Part shown: positions 44,724 to 52,798 of the stretch, piece after piece
Layout: each line of letters starts with the position of its first letter
How positions within the stretch are numbered: the stretch's first letter is position 1
NCBI RefSeq assembly: GCF_003382565.3
Contig: NZ_CP086253.1
Span: 1,302,001 to 1,366,000, forward strand
DNA length: 64,000 nt
Origin: Pectobacterium aquaticum
GTDB taxonomy: Bacteria; Pseudomonadota; Gammaproteobacteria; Enterobacterales; Enterobacteriaceae
Direction: 5' to 3'
The notes under the pieces: generated by a model
What the model saw: the letters and a program-made list of their open reading frames with translations, nothing else
Database searches by the model: none
Told to the model about the DNA's origin: nothing
Position numbers and translations under genes: made by a program

Positions 44724-45602
44724 TTAATCTACCTGTTGCGAAATACGATTAAGCTTAGCGATCTGCTCGCGTGACAATACGAGGTCTGCTGCCGCAAAAT
44801 TCTCTCGGAGGTGTGTCGCAGATGATGTTCCAGCGATGACCAAAATGTTAGGAGAGCGCTGCAGTAGCCATGCTAATGCAACCTGCTTTGGTGTCGCTCC
44901 GGCTTCGTTAGCCACTTGCGAAAGGATCGACGATTGCAGCGGCGAAAACCCACCCAGTGGGAAGAAGGGAACATAGGCCACCCCTTGTGCTGCCAGAGCA
45001 TCAATGAATTCATCGTCGTCACGCTTGACCAAATTATATTGATTCTGAACACACACGATTGTCGTTATCGACTTGGCTTCGGCGAATTGCGTGGGTGAGA
45101 CATTACTCAGGCCAATGTGACGAATCAGGCCTTGGCGCTGAAATTCAACAAGCGTTTCCACTGATTCGGCTACCGATCGATCGTCCGGCCCTTGTACGCC
45201 GCCCAGTCGCAGATTGACAACATCGAGCGTTTCCAGACCGAGGCTGGTGAGATTCTCATACACGGCACGTTTGAGCCCATTCGGCGTAAGATCGGGTACC
45301 CAAGATGCATTGCCACCACGCACGAAACCGACTTTGGTAACGATCGTCAGGCCACCGGAATAAGGTGACAACGCTTCGTGGATGAGTTGGTTGGAGACGC
45401 TCGGACCATAGAATTCGGCTGTGTCGATGTGATTGGCACCCAGAGCGATCACTTCGCGCAGTACTGCCAGAGCGGCGTCCTTGTCGCGTGGTGGACCCCA
45501 GACGTGCGGGCCGGGTAATTGCATGGTGCCATAGCCCATTCGCTTCAGATTCAACGATGTGCCGATAGGGGTAAACGTGCCACCAAGGTGAGATGTGTTC
45601 AT
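44724..45602 (-). CDS. Aldo/keto reductase
   Basis: A 292-residue NAD(P)H-dependent oxidoreductase with a TIM barrel. The catalytic tyrosine lies in HIDTAEFYGPSVSN (residues about 57-70), the catalytic lysine in IVTKVGFVRG, and the cofactor loop near the end contains VIAGTSSATHLREN. It follows the MDR oxidoreductase on the same strand by 29 bases, so both belong to the TetR-controlled unit. Probable role: reduction of reactive aldehydes or quinone-like compounds; exact substrate unknown. Confidence 0.85.
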   Translation of the reverse strand: MNTSHLGGTFTPIGTSLNLKRMGYGTMQLPGPHVWGPPRDKDAALAVLREVIALGANHIDTAEFYGPSVSNQLIHEALSPYSGGLTIVTKVGFVRGGNASWVPDLTPNGLKRAVYENLTSLGLETLDVVNLRLGGVQGPDDRSVAESVETLVEFQRQGLIRHIGLSNVSPTQFAEAKSITTIVCVQNQYNLVKRDDDEFIDALAAQGVAYVPFFPLGGFSPLQSSILSQVANEAGATPKQVALAWLLQRSPNILVIAGTSSATHLRENFAAADLVLSREQIAKLNRISQQVD

Positions 45603-45631
45603 GAAGTTATCCTAATGTGCGTTGGTGAGTT

Positions 45632-46555
45632 TTATTGTGAAAGAACGATGATCTTGCCCCGTGCGTGACCGTAGATCTGGCGATCCCAGGCTTCGTCAAA
45701 GCGATCGAAGGGAACGGCACGGTCAATGATCACTTTCAAGTTTCGGTTAGCGATCGTTGTGACGAGATCGTCTAGGCGATCGGCGAAGGGCTTGGCGTAG
45801 AAGATACTGGCTGTTACTCCATGTGCCCGTGCCTCTTCCTCGTTGGGCGGCATGACAGTGGAAACAAGACGGCCTCCCGTGCGGAGGACTTTGTAGGATC
45901 GGCTTTGAGTCTCGCCGCCTACGAGGTCGAGAACCATATCGACATTTGTTGCTAGGCTGGTGAAGTCCTGCGAGCGATAATCAATGACCTCGTCGGCTCC
46001 CAGACCTAGAGCAAGAGTAAGGCCACTGCCAGACGCGGTCGCAATGACGTGCGCTCCAGCCATGTGGGCGAACTGGACAGCAAAGCTGCCAACGCCGCCT
46101 GCGCCAGCATGGATCAGTACCGTCTCACGAGCTGTCAACTTGCCACAGGAGAATAGGGCGTGCCATGCGGTGCTCCCAGCCGTCGGAATCGCACAGCCCT
46201 GCGCGGCCGATAGGTTTTCTGGTAGCGGCACGCATGCGCTGGCGGGCGCGACCGCAAAATCGGCAAGACCGCCTCCTGAACCAGCATCAACCCAGGCAAT
46301 CACTCTGTCGCCGATGTTCCATTGTGTAACATCAGCTCCTACGCACTCAATCGTCCCAGCGAAATCTGTACCGAGCGTGATGGGTATAGTGATATCGAAG
46401 AACTGGCGGGCAACCCCTGACGCCACGAGTATATCAAGAGGATTGACGGCAGTTGCCTCCACACGCACAAGCACGTCGTTTTGACCGATATCAGGCATGG
46501 GGATGTCTTCTCTGCGAGGCGCTTCTGTGAAACTGTGAATGCGTATGGCTTTCAT
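45632..46555 (-). CDS. NADP-dependent medium-chain oxidoreductase (quinone reductase type)
   Basis: A 307-residue zinc-free MDR enzyme. The GroES-like N-terminal domain begins MKAIRIHSFTEAPRREDIP; the Rossmann domain has AGAGGVGSFAVQFAHMAGAHV near residue 140 (motif AGAGGVGSFAVQ). Structural zinc cysteines are absent, as in the quinone oxidoreductase group. The frame stays open far upstream across the operator and the TetR gene; the start at 46555 is fixed by family homology. Confidence 0.85.
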   Translation of the reverse strand: MKAIRIHSFTEAPRREDIPMPDIGQNDVLVRVEATAVNPLDILVASGVARQFFDITIPITLGTDFAGTIECVGADVTQWNIGDRVIAWVDAGSGGGLADFAVAPASACVPLPENLSAAQGCAIPTAGSTAWHALFSCGKLTARETVLIHAGAGGVGSFAVQFAHMAGAHVIATASGSGLTLALGLGADEVIDYRSQDFTSLATNVDMVLDLVGGETQSRSYKVLRTGGRLVSTVMPPNEEEARAHGVTASIFYAKPFADRLDDLVTTIANRNLKVIIDRAVPFDRFDEAWDRQIYGHARGKIIVLSQ

Positions 46556-46598
46556 ATGCGATTTCCAACGTTGGGAAAAGGAGGTATCGGTGATATAT

Positions 46599-46639
46599 TT
46601 GCGCACCGAGTGCAAGTAAATATATTGCACTAAGTGCAA
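46599..46639. promoter_or_regulatory. Double palindromic operator between the oxidoreductase and TetR genes
   Basis: Site 1, TTGCGCACCGAGTGCAA at 46599-46615, and site 2, TTGCACTAAGTGCAA at 46625-46639, share the TTGCAC/GTGCAA half-sites and are spaced nine bases apart. Site 2 is a perfect palindrome. They lie between divergent genes, as expected for the TetR protein encoded next to them. Confidence 0.75.
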
Positions 46640-46672
46640 ATATTCAAGTCCCAGATGTGCGAGAGCCCTACC

Positions 46673-47275
46673 ATGGAACACGAGTTGAAACGCAAAGACG
46701 GCGTGCGCGAAAAGAAGCGCCGCGAGATGTACCACCGCATCACTGAAGTAGGCCTGAAGTTGTTCGCAGAGAACGGCTATGAAGCCACGACGCTTGATGC
46801 GATTGCCGAAGCATCGGGCATCGCCCGAAGAACCTTCTTTAACTACTTCTGCTCTAAGGAAGAAATCATCTTGGCTTGGCAAAATGCGCTGCCGGGTGAG
46901 CTACATGCGGAGATACTGCAGCAGGGTGTGGCAGCATCGCCAATCGCGACCATTCAAGCGGCGCTGGTTAGTCAGACGGTAAATATGCGTCCGGATGTCG
47001 CGGTATTGATTGGCAGAATTGTGCAGTCGACCGAACAGCTCCAATTGGGCAATCAGGCTAAATTTCTGCGAATGGAGCAAGCAGCCTATGAGGCCCTGTG
47101 CGAGCTGTGGCCAGATGTTGCCAGCCGATTCGGCTTACGCCTTGCAGCCATGATTGGTGTCGGGGCAATGCGGCTTTCGATCGACGTATGGGTTGCCGAA
47201 GGATGTCAGAGGTCACTAGTTGAGCACCTTGAGGCGAATTTTGCTTGTCTTAAAACCGAACTGGGCGTTTGCTGA
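46673..47275 (+). CDS. TetR family transcriptional regulator
   Basis: A 200-residue repressor. The TetR N-terminal HTH is clear (ITEVGLKLFAENGYEATTLDAIAEASGI, with ARRTFFNYF as recognition helix), spanning about 20-65. The C-terminal ligand domain has no recognised specificity. ATG 46673 starts the protein at MEHELKRKDGVR; an ATG 13 codons upstream would overlap operator site 2. It is divergent from the MDR/AKR genes and probably represses them and itself through the two palindromes. Confidence 0.88.
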   Translation: MEHELKRKDGVREKKRREMYHRITEVGLKLFAENGYEATTLDAIAEASGIARRTFFNYFCSKEEIILAWQNALPGELHAEILQQGVAASPIATIQAALVSQTVNMRPDVAVLIGRIVQSTEQLQLGNQAKFLRMEQAAYEALCELWPDVASRFGLRLAAMIGVGAMRLSIDVWVAEGCQRSLVEHLEANFACLKTELGVC

Positions 47276-47308
47276 GTGCTAGGATAGCTCAGAGCAAAAA
47301 GCCTATTA

Positions 47309-47333
47309 AACCCGCGTAACTGCGGGTTTTTTT
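47309..47333. terminator. Terminator after the TetR gene
   Basis: AACCCGC and GCGGGTT around GTAACT, with a T run to 47333. The A-rich left arm may also serve the short minus-strand gene ending at 47332. Confidence 0.88.
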
Positions 47334-47559
47334 ACGCCTGACTACGTGATTGTGCTATTTCGCCCACTCCGCCACGCGCTTCAACAACACGGTGTAATGC
47401 TGTCAGGAATGCCGCGATGCCACCTTCCTCATAAATATCCTCTAGTGCTGTCTGGAGGTATATTTCTGCGTATTCAGGGCTTTCTCGTAGTTCCGCAACC
47501 ATTGCATCATCGTGGCTAATGGCTTTTTCGAATGTAGTGGATTGGGTGATGATTGTCAT
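47332..47559 (-). pseudogene. Truncated HigA-like antitoxin (addiction module antidote)
   Basis: 75 residues. The central part (EYAEIYLQTALEDIYEEGG, AAFLTALHRVVEARGGVGEIAQ) matches the start and middle of COG3636 antidote proteins, which usually go on for about 25 more residues through the HTH turn. Here the frame ends just after GEIAQ, next to the TetR terminator, and no HigB-like toxin gene is present. GAGGTAACATC before the ATG suggests it may still be expressed. Probably a broken remnant. Confidence 0.6.
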
Positions 47560-47879
47560 GATGTTACCTCGTTTGATAATCCCACCAGTATTGACTGTTT
47601 TATATAACTAGTTATTTTTCATTATTTTTTCTTTGTGTCGATTTCGAGTAAGAGGCTTTATTACTACCGTCCTGATAGCGTTTTGCGGTGTACAAGATGG
47701 TCTCCTTGTAAGTCCTCAATCCATTGGGTTTGTAACTTAAAAACGACAACGTTGCAAAGTAGTTTCATTGGATTGGTGTTTCGGGATTAGACAGATTTAA
47801 GTGGTGACAAATTATCCAACCACAAACGGTGGCGCAATCTTTTTCTGTACGGTAAAATTACGTACAAAAGGAGGTCGCT
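47560..47879. promoter_or_regulatory. Regulatory gap with two operators, between truncated antitoxin and TA pair
   Basis: Two palindromes stand out. ATAACTAGTTAT (47604-47615) lies before the minus-strand antitoxin remnant. TGTACG...CGTACA at 47846-47866 (9-base spacer) lies right before the TacA-type gene. The remaining bases are AT-rich and show no gene. Confidence 0.55.
47846..47866 (+). promoter_or_regulatory. Probable autoregulatory operator of the TacA/TacT pair
   Basis: TGTACG, nine bases, CGTACA: a perfect inverted repeat. It ends 13 bases before the antitoxin ATG and overlaps the approach to its ribosome site (AGGAGGTCGCT). Ribbon-helix-helix antitoxins with their GNAT toxin bind such sites. 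Confidence 0.65.
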
Positions 47880-48149
47880 ATGACTACTACTGCTCGTTTA
47901 GATCTTCGGTTGAATGCTCACGATAAAGAACGCATCACTAAGGCTGCCGCATTACGTGGTATAGCTGTTTCTGCATTTGTGCGTGATGCGGTGTTGCGTG
48001 AAGCGGATACCGCCATTGCCGCAGATACCGCTGTTACGCTTTCTGAGCAAGAATCTCGCCGCTTTTTGGCTGCGTTGAATCAGCCGTTTTTGCCTAATGA
48101 TCGTTTGCATAAAGCGATGGAAGAGGCTGCCAATTTGATGAAACGCTAA
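47880..48149 (+). CDS. tacA: DUF1778 (TacA-type) antitoxin
   Basis: An 89-residue protein: N-terminal ribbon-helix-helix (TARLDLRLNAHDKERITKAA), then a flexible C-terminal tail (FLAALNQPFLPNDRLHKAM) that wraps the toxin. DUF1778 antitoxins pair with GNAT toxins that acetylate charged tRNA. It ends three bases before the toxin gene, the standard layout. AGGAGG is its ribosome site. Confidence 0.88.
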   Translation: MTTTARLDLRLNAHDKERITKAAALRGIAVSAFVRDAVLREADTAIAADTAVTLSEQESRRFLAALNQPFLPNDRLHKAMEEAANLMKR

Positions 48150-48152
48150 CCT

Positions 48153-48644
48153 ATGGCTCTGATATTTTCATTGTTGGACGGCCGCCGCCATGACCGTTCA
48201 AGTTTTTCTTGTGGTGTTTTGGCTCTTGATGACTATCTACAAAAGCGAGCCTCGCAACATCAGTGTGATGGAATCGCTACGACTCATATCCTGCTCGATG
48301 AGTCGCAGCCTACCTGTATTCTGGGCTACTGCTCATTGTCCGCAGCACACTTATATTTGCACGAACTCAGTGAAAATGACCGTAAGCGACTGCCTGGATA
48401 TCCGGTGCCTGCTATGCGTATGGGACGTTTGGCGGTATCGACTGCTGAACAGAAGAAAGGTTACGGACAACTTTTGTTGGGGCATGCTGTGAATATGGCG
48501 TTGTCTGTGCGTGATACGATGGGCGTGCGAGTGCTGGTTGTTGATGCGAAAGATGCGCGGGCTGCTGCTTTTTATGAGGAGTACGGTTTCCGAAAAACAG
48601 CTAGCGAAGCGTTAACGTTGTATCTACCAATATCGAACGGCTAG
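48153..48644 (+). CDS. tacT: GNAT acetyltransferase toxin (TacT-type)
   Basis: A 163-residue GNAT protein. The acetyl-CoA loop is EQKKGYGQLLLGHAV (about 108-122; pattern Q/R-x-x-G-x-G), preceded by PAMRMGRLAVS, and the later FYEEYGFRKTA with its tyrosine matches TacT-like toxins, which acetylate the amino group of aminoacyl-tRNA and stop translation. It follows the DUF1778 antitoxin by three bases. Targets of this particular pair cannot be told from sequence. Confidence 0.85.
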   Translation: MALIFSLLDGRRHDRSSFSCGVLALDDYLQKRASQHQCDGIATTHILLDESQPTCILGYCSLSAAHLYLHELSENDRKRLPGYPVPAMRMGRLAVSTAEQKKGYGQLLLGHAVNMALSVRDTMGVRVLVVDAKDARAAAFYEEYGFRKTASEALTLYLPISNG

Positions 48645-48968
48645 GTGAGTGCAATTATCCCCACGGAATATGAAGTGACTCATACTGCTACTTCCTGGTA
48701 TATAGGCCTGCCTGTAGAAATCTAATCCCCCGCGTTTCCCCTAAAACGCGATAGCGCTTTAGCGAGTCATAAGCTAACACCTTAAATGTGTGACTCATCG
48801 TCCGTGGTTTTACAAGCGACTAAAGGCGATCCTACCCACACGGAAATCAAAAGGGTTTTTGATAGGTGGAGGGGAATGGAATGAATCACACTGACTGGCA
48901 CCCGGCGGATACTGATAGCCCAGCGCTATGGGCTATCAGTATGGAGAATCGAGCATTAATACTGAGTG
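48645..48968. other. Non-coding gap with an 11-bp hairpin
   Basis: No gene seen. The hairpin ACTGATAGCCC / GGGCTATCAGT (48911-48940, 8-base loop) is the only clear structure; no T run follows on either strand. Confidence 0.5.
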
Positions 48969-49325
48969 TTAACGCTTTTCCTGTTGCTTCAAAATTCCCG
49001 CCTTAAGCACATCCACCTCTTCGCCGTTAATCGTAGCGGAAATGACCTGAAATTTCAGAACGCTGAACTGGTAAAAACCGGATTGGTGCATCGGTATGAG
49101 TGCAGATTTGCGGGACACGATGTATTGCTCTCCAATCGTTCTGGCATCGAGGCTATTTGCCCCAAACACAGGGAAAGCGAGCGTTTCTTCGGTGGATGCG
49201 CCCTCGCTGTTTTTGAATTGCAGCGTGGCGCGAAAATTGGCGACTTCGCCTAATTTATTCGTATTGATAGAGAAATTAAGCTCGTATTTATAGGGATTAT
49301 TATTTCCACCGTATGGGCTAAATAA
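48969..49325 (-). pseudogene. 5'-truncated gene remnant of unknown family
   Basis: An open frame of 118 codons on the minus strand, from just after a TAG at 49326-49328 down to TAA at 48969-48971. It reads like real protein (YGGNNNPYKYELNFSINTN, then NFRATLQFKNSEG, GEQYIVSRKSALIPM, KFQVISATINGEEVDV) but has no ATG, GTG or TTG in its first half, so its 5' end is missing. I do not recognise the family; the beta-strand-like pattern suggests a small cytoplasmic or effector-associated protein. Confidence 0.5.
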
Positions 49326-49468
49326 CTATATGGACACCGACCCAGTGCTTAACCTAACTGCCAACTGGTAGTAAACTGGCCGCATGATTTTTTGACCGAT
49401 TTTCACTGTGGGCATTCGCTCACATGCGTATCGATTCCGTTCCCTCTTTTCAGTGAGCTATCTGAGCT

Positions 49469-50242
49469 ATGACGTACCTCAAATTTTTGGGGATTGGGTT
49501 TATTTGTGTACTGTTGCTGTCTTTTTGGCAGAGCTGGGCGCAGTCGACGCGTAACGGCGAAACGTTTAATGGGCAAAATTGGTGGTCTGCCAAACGTGAT
49601 TCTTCCGGCTTGGCGCCGAACCCTGTGCAATTTCGCCAGACTGCTATCGTGCAGGTTTATGCTGCGCCGACTTATGGCTGGCGCGGGTTGGTAGCGGTAC
49701 ATCCGTGGATCATTTTCAAGAAAGCAGGGGAAACCCAATATCGGCGCTATGAAGTCGTGAGCTGGGGAAGCGAGAACGTCGTCCGTCTTAACCGTTCGGT
49801 AGCCGATGCGTATTGGTATGGCGCGAAACCGAAGCTGCTGGTGGAGCACCGTGGTGACAAGGCGGGAGCCATGATCCCGCAGATTGAGGCCGCGATAAAA
49901 AGTTATCCGTGGCCGAATACCTACCACGCCTGGCCGGGGCCGAACAGCAATACGTTTCTGGCGCACATTGGCCGTGAAGTGCCCGCGCTCAAGCTGGATA
50001 TGCCCGCTAATGCCATTGGCAAAGATTACCGCCCGATCACGCGACCGGTTGGGCTGTCGCCGTCGGGAAGCGGTGTGCAGATCTCACTGCTGGGCGTGTT
50101 GGGGATCACGGTGGGCATTGAAGAGGGGATCGAGGCCAACATTCTGGGGTTGAACATGGGCGTGGATATGAACCCGCCCGCGCTGCGTTTACCCTTTGTT
50201 GGCCGCCTCGGCTATGAAAAAACGGGTAGCGAAGAAGGCTGA
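49469..50242 (+). CDS. DUF3750 family membrane-anchored protein
   Basis: A 257-residue protein with an N-terminal hydrophobic anchor or signal (LGIGFICVLLLSFWQSWA). The mature part has the DUF3750 features: QVYAAPTYGWRGLVAVHPWI, then NRSVADAYWYG, and WPNTYHAWPGPNSNTFLAHI with conserved Trp, His and Asn that look like a catalytic or binding site. It is found in many proteobacteria as a single gene; function unknown. It shows no operon partner here. Confidence 0.75.
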   Translation: MTYLKFLGIGFICVLLLSFWQSWAQSTRNGETFNGQNWWSAKRDSSGLAPNPVQFRQTAIVQVYAAPTYGWRGLVAVHPWIIFKKAGETQYRRYEVVSWGSENVVRLNRSVADAYWYGAKPKLLVEHRGDKAGAMIPQIEAAIKSYPWPNTYHAWPGPNSNTFLAHIGREVPALKLDMPANAIGKDYRPITRPVGLSPSGSGVQISLLGVLGITVGIEEGIEANILGLNMGVDMNPPALRLPFVGRLGYEKTGSEEG

Positions 50243-50258
50243 GGCTCGCGCTTCACCT

Positions 50259-51161
50259 TTACGCGCCGCATTGCCGCAGATGTGTCAGCAGATTGGCGAC
50301 TTCAGGTTGCAACGTCGCGCCGGATTTCACGCCCAGCCAGAGCTGGCGTGAAGCCCACTCGTCGGTGAGGCTGATGGCGCGTAATCCGGTGCCGAGCACG
50401 CCTGGGCGAATCGCGCCCTCTGGCAAGACGCTGATCCCCAGTCCTGCTTCGATCATGCGACAAATGCCGTCAAAGCTGCTGACTTGCACCCGCAGGCGCA
50501 GCACTCTCCCCAGTTCATCCGAAGCGTCTTTCAGCTGTTTCAGCAACGAACTGCCTTTATTGAGGCCAACGTAGTCGTAGCATAATGTCTCGTCAAAGCT
50601 GACTTCTAGCCGTGCGGAAAGCGGATGCAGGGGGGGAACGAGTACGACAAGCTTGTCCTGACGATAAGGAATCTTCTCTACTCCCTGTGAGCCGACATTG
50701 TCCGCGAAGATGCCAATATCAGCTTCGCCCATCGCGAGTGCCGTCACCACGGTCTTACTGAGCTTTTCCTCCAGGTTAATACGAATGAGCGGTCGTGCCA
50801 GAAGGAATGACGCCAAATCCTGCGGAAGAAACTGAATAATCGCCGAGGTGTTCGCCCACATGTGTACGTGGCCGCGCACGCCAACGGCGTAGTCGTTCAT
50901 TTCACTCGCCATACGCTCCACGTTGCTCAACACATTGCGCGCGTGATTCACCAATTCCTTTCCTGCGGGGGTTAACGTCAGGCCGCGCGGCATTCTAATA
51001 AACAGCGCACAGTCCACGGTGCGCTCCAGTTCGGCGATACGCTTGCTCAGGGCTGAAAGCGTAATGTGGAATTTTTCTGCGGCTTTGGTCAGGCTACCCG
51101 TTTGAGCAACCTGCAAAAAGATGCGGAGCGACTGGAGGTCAAAGTGCGTCGGGTTAATCAT
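50259..51161 (-). CDS. LysR family transcriptional regulator
   Basis: A 300-residue LTTR. The winged helix (about 8-66; LRIFLQVAQTGSLTKAAEKF, then LSALSKRIAELER) is standard, followed by the LysR substrate-binding domain. ATG 51161 gives the family N-terminus (MINPTHFDLQSLRIF); a longer frame upstream is not supported. No divergently oriented target gene lies beside it except the VOC protein at 51375, so the regulon is unclear. Confidence 0.85.
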   Translation of the reverse strand: MINPTHFDLQSLRIFLQVAQTGSLTKAAEKFHITLSALSKRIAELERTVDCALFIRMPRGLTLTPAGKELVNHARNVLSNVERMASEMNDYAVGVRGHVHMWANTSAIIQFLPQDLASFLLARPLIRINLEEKLSKTVVTALAMGEADIGIFADNVGSQGVEKIPYRQDKLVVLVPPLHPLSARLEVSFDETLCYDYVGLNKGSSLLKQLKDASDELGRVLRLRVQVSSFDGICRMIEAGLGISVLPEGAIRPGVLGTGLRAISLTDEWASRQLWLGVKSGATLQPEVANLLTHLRQCGA

Positions 51162-51374
51162 GGTGTATCGAGAGTCCTCAGCAGAGCTGGAAAACAGCAC
51201 AAGAGCCGGCAGTTTGATTCCGCGCAGCATGTTGGCACATGTCTTATGTCAGGCTGTAATTTAGCACAGTGGATGGTTTTCCTGACAGGAAAGGGTCATT
51301 GAGTATTCAGGGATTATCAAAAGACCGCGTTACTTCTAGGATGTGAGAAATATCGTTCAGGATAGGACTTATCA

Positions 51375-51761
51375 ATGTCACTTATCGATCATGTCGATCA
51401 CCTTGTATTGACCTGCGTTGATTTTGCGGCGACCCGACATTTTTATGTTGATGTGTTGCAAATGCGGGAAGAAACGTTTGCGAATGGGCGCGTTGCTTTT
51501 CATTTTGGTCATCAAAAAATCAATGTGCACCTGCGCGGCGCCGAACATGAACCGAAAGCACATCTGCCCGTTCCGGGATCGCTCGACCTGTGCTTTGTTG
51601 CGTCGGTGCCGCTGGAGCAGGTTATGCACCATCTGGCGCGCTGCCGCTGGCCAATTAGCGAAGGACCGGTGATGCGAACCGGTGCAATGCAGCCAATCCG
51701 TTCTCTCTATCTGCGCGATCCCGATCTGAATTTGATCGAAATCGCGGAATATTTACCCTAA
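51375..51761 (+). CDS. VOC family (glyoxalase/bleomycin-resistance fold) protein
   Basis: A 128-residue single-chain VOC protein with two beta-alpha-beta-beta-beta modules. HVDHLVLTCVDFAATRHFYVD starts the first, and metal-site candidates are His8, His57-like residues and the C-terminal Glu in LRDPDLNLIEIAEY. The close relatives are virulence-protein-like VOC enzymes of unknown substrate. Divergent from the LysR gene, which could control it. Confidence 0.8.
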   Translation: MSLIDHVDHLVLTCVDFAATRHFYVDVLQMREETFANGRVAFHFGHQKINVHLRGAEHEPKAHLPVPGSLDLCFVASVPLEQVMHHLARCRWPISEGPVMRTGAMQPIRSLYLRDPDLNLIEIAEYLP

Positions 51762-51834
51762 AGCCATTGTCGGTCTACCAGCCTGAAACGCGGTTCTCCA
51801 GATAGTCTTGTGATATATAGGTCATGCATTTTTT

Positions 51835-52602
51835 ATGTTCAGTTTAATGATGTTCAGCGATATGTTGTTGTGTTTACTTTTGGGTATCGGGCTGGGAGTT
51901 TGTGGAGGCATGTTGGGGATTGGCGGTGGGCTGATCGCGATTCCTATTCTGGGCGTACTCTTCGGGATGGATCAACATCTGGCACAGGGAACCGCACTGG
52001 TGATGATCACGCCCAATGTGCTGATTGGTTTTTTGCGTTACCGCCAGCGTAACCGCATCGATACGCGGATTGCGCTGACCCTGTGCGTGTTTGCGTCGAT
52101 ATCTGCCTATTTTGCCGCACATATTGCCTCGTCGATTGATGTTCATCATCTCCAGAATGCCTTTGCCATCTTCCTGTTGGTGCTGGCGGCGTACTACATG
52201 TTTCAGTGGTACAACAAGCAGCGTAATCATGCCTCCGAAATTGTGTTGTCGGCAAAATACCTGCCGCTGCTCGGCGTGGCGAGCGGGTTTATGTCGGGCA
52301 TTTTTACCGTCGGTGGTGGGTTGGTCGTCGTGCCGGTGCTGGTCACGCTGTTTGCCTTTGCGCAAACGCAGGCGCAGGGCATGGCGCTGATTCTCGTGGT
52401 GCCTGGCGCACTGGCGGCGCTGCTTTCCTACTCGCAGGCCGGGAACGTTGACTGGAGTATCGGCCTGCCGCTGGCGCTGGGCGGAATCTTCAGCGTGTCT
52501 TGGGGTGTCGCTCTGGCCCACAAGATGCCGGTTGCTTACCTGCGCGGGGCGTTTTGTCTGGTGCTTGTCGGTGTGGGAATCACCATGTTGGCGGTGAAAT
52601 AA
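51835..52602 (+). CDS. TSUP family (TauE/SafE) membrane transporter
   Basis: A 255-residue inner-membrane protein with about eight transmembrane segments. The duplicated family motif appears as GGMLGIGGGLIAIPIL near residue 24 and GIFTVGGGLVVVPVL near 158. TSUP proteins export sulfite, sulfoacetate or similar organosulfonates. The start is uncertain: ATGs at 51835 and 51847 are both possible and neither has a strong ribosome site. Confidence 0.82.
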   Translation: MFSLMMFSDMLLCLLLGIGLGVCGGMLGIGGGLIAIPILGVLFGMDQHLAQGTALVMITPNVLIGFLRYRQRNRIDTRIALTLCVFASISAYFAAHIASSIDVHHLQNAFAIFLLVLAAYYMFQWYNKQRNHASEIVLSAKYLPLLGVASGFMSGIFTVGGGLVVVPVLVTLFAFAQTQAQGMALILVVPGALAALLSYSQAGNVDWSIGLPLALGGIFSVSWGVALAHKMPVAYLRGAFCLVLVGVGITMLAVK

Positions 52603-52798
52603 CTGAGTGGTACGTCCTACTTATCGCTTTTAATTTCTACCTATTCAGCCTAAAGTTTTCAGCGCTTTCTCCGTTGATAAGTAGGAAGTGATGCGGTTAG
52701 CGTGAATGATTTCTCAGCGTCCTGACCGTTGCTGGAACGGCCCAAATGAATCAGGGTCGGCGTCCTCTCTGAAGCCCAATCTGAATAAGGCGTGATGT

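Noticed and set aside
45632..46882. Longer version of the MDR oxidoreductase starting at 46882
   Set aside because: The extra 109 codons run backward through the operator and the TetR gene and have no homology; the family start is at 46555.
48911..48940. Terminator reading of the 11-bp hairpin
   Set aside because: No T run follows on either strand; kept only as a hairpin.
52651..52680. FliA-like promoter TAAAGTTT...GTTGATAA before the split-barrel gene
   Set aside because: The two boxes look right but are 14 bases apart instead of 11, and the second box has two mismatches.
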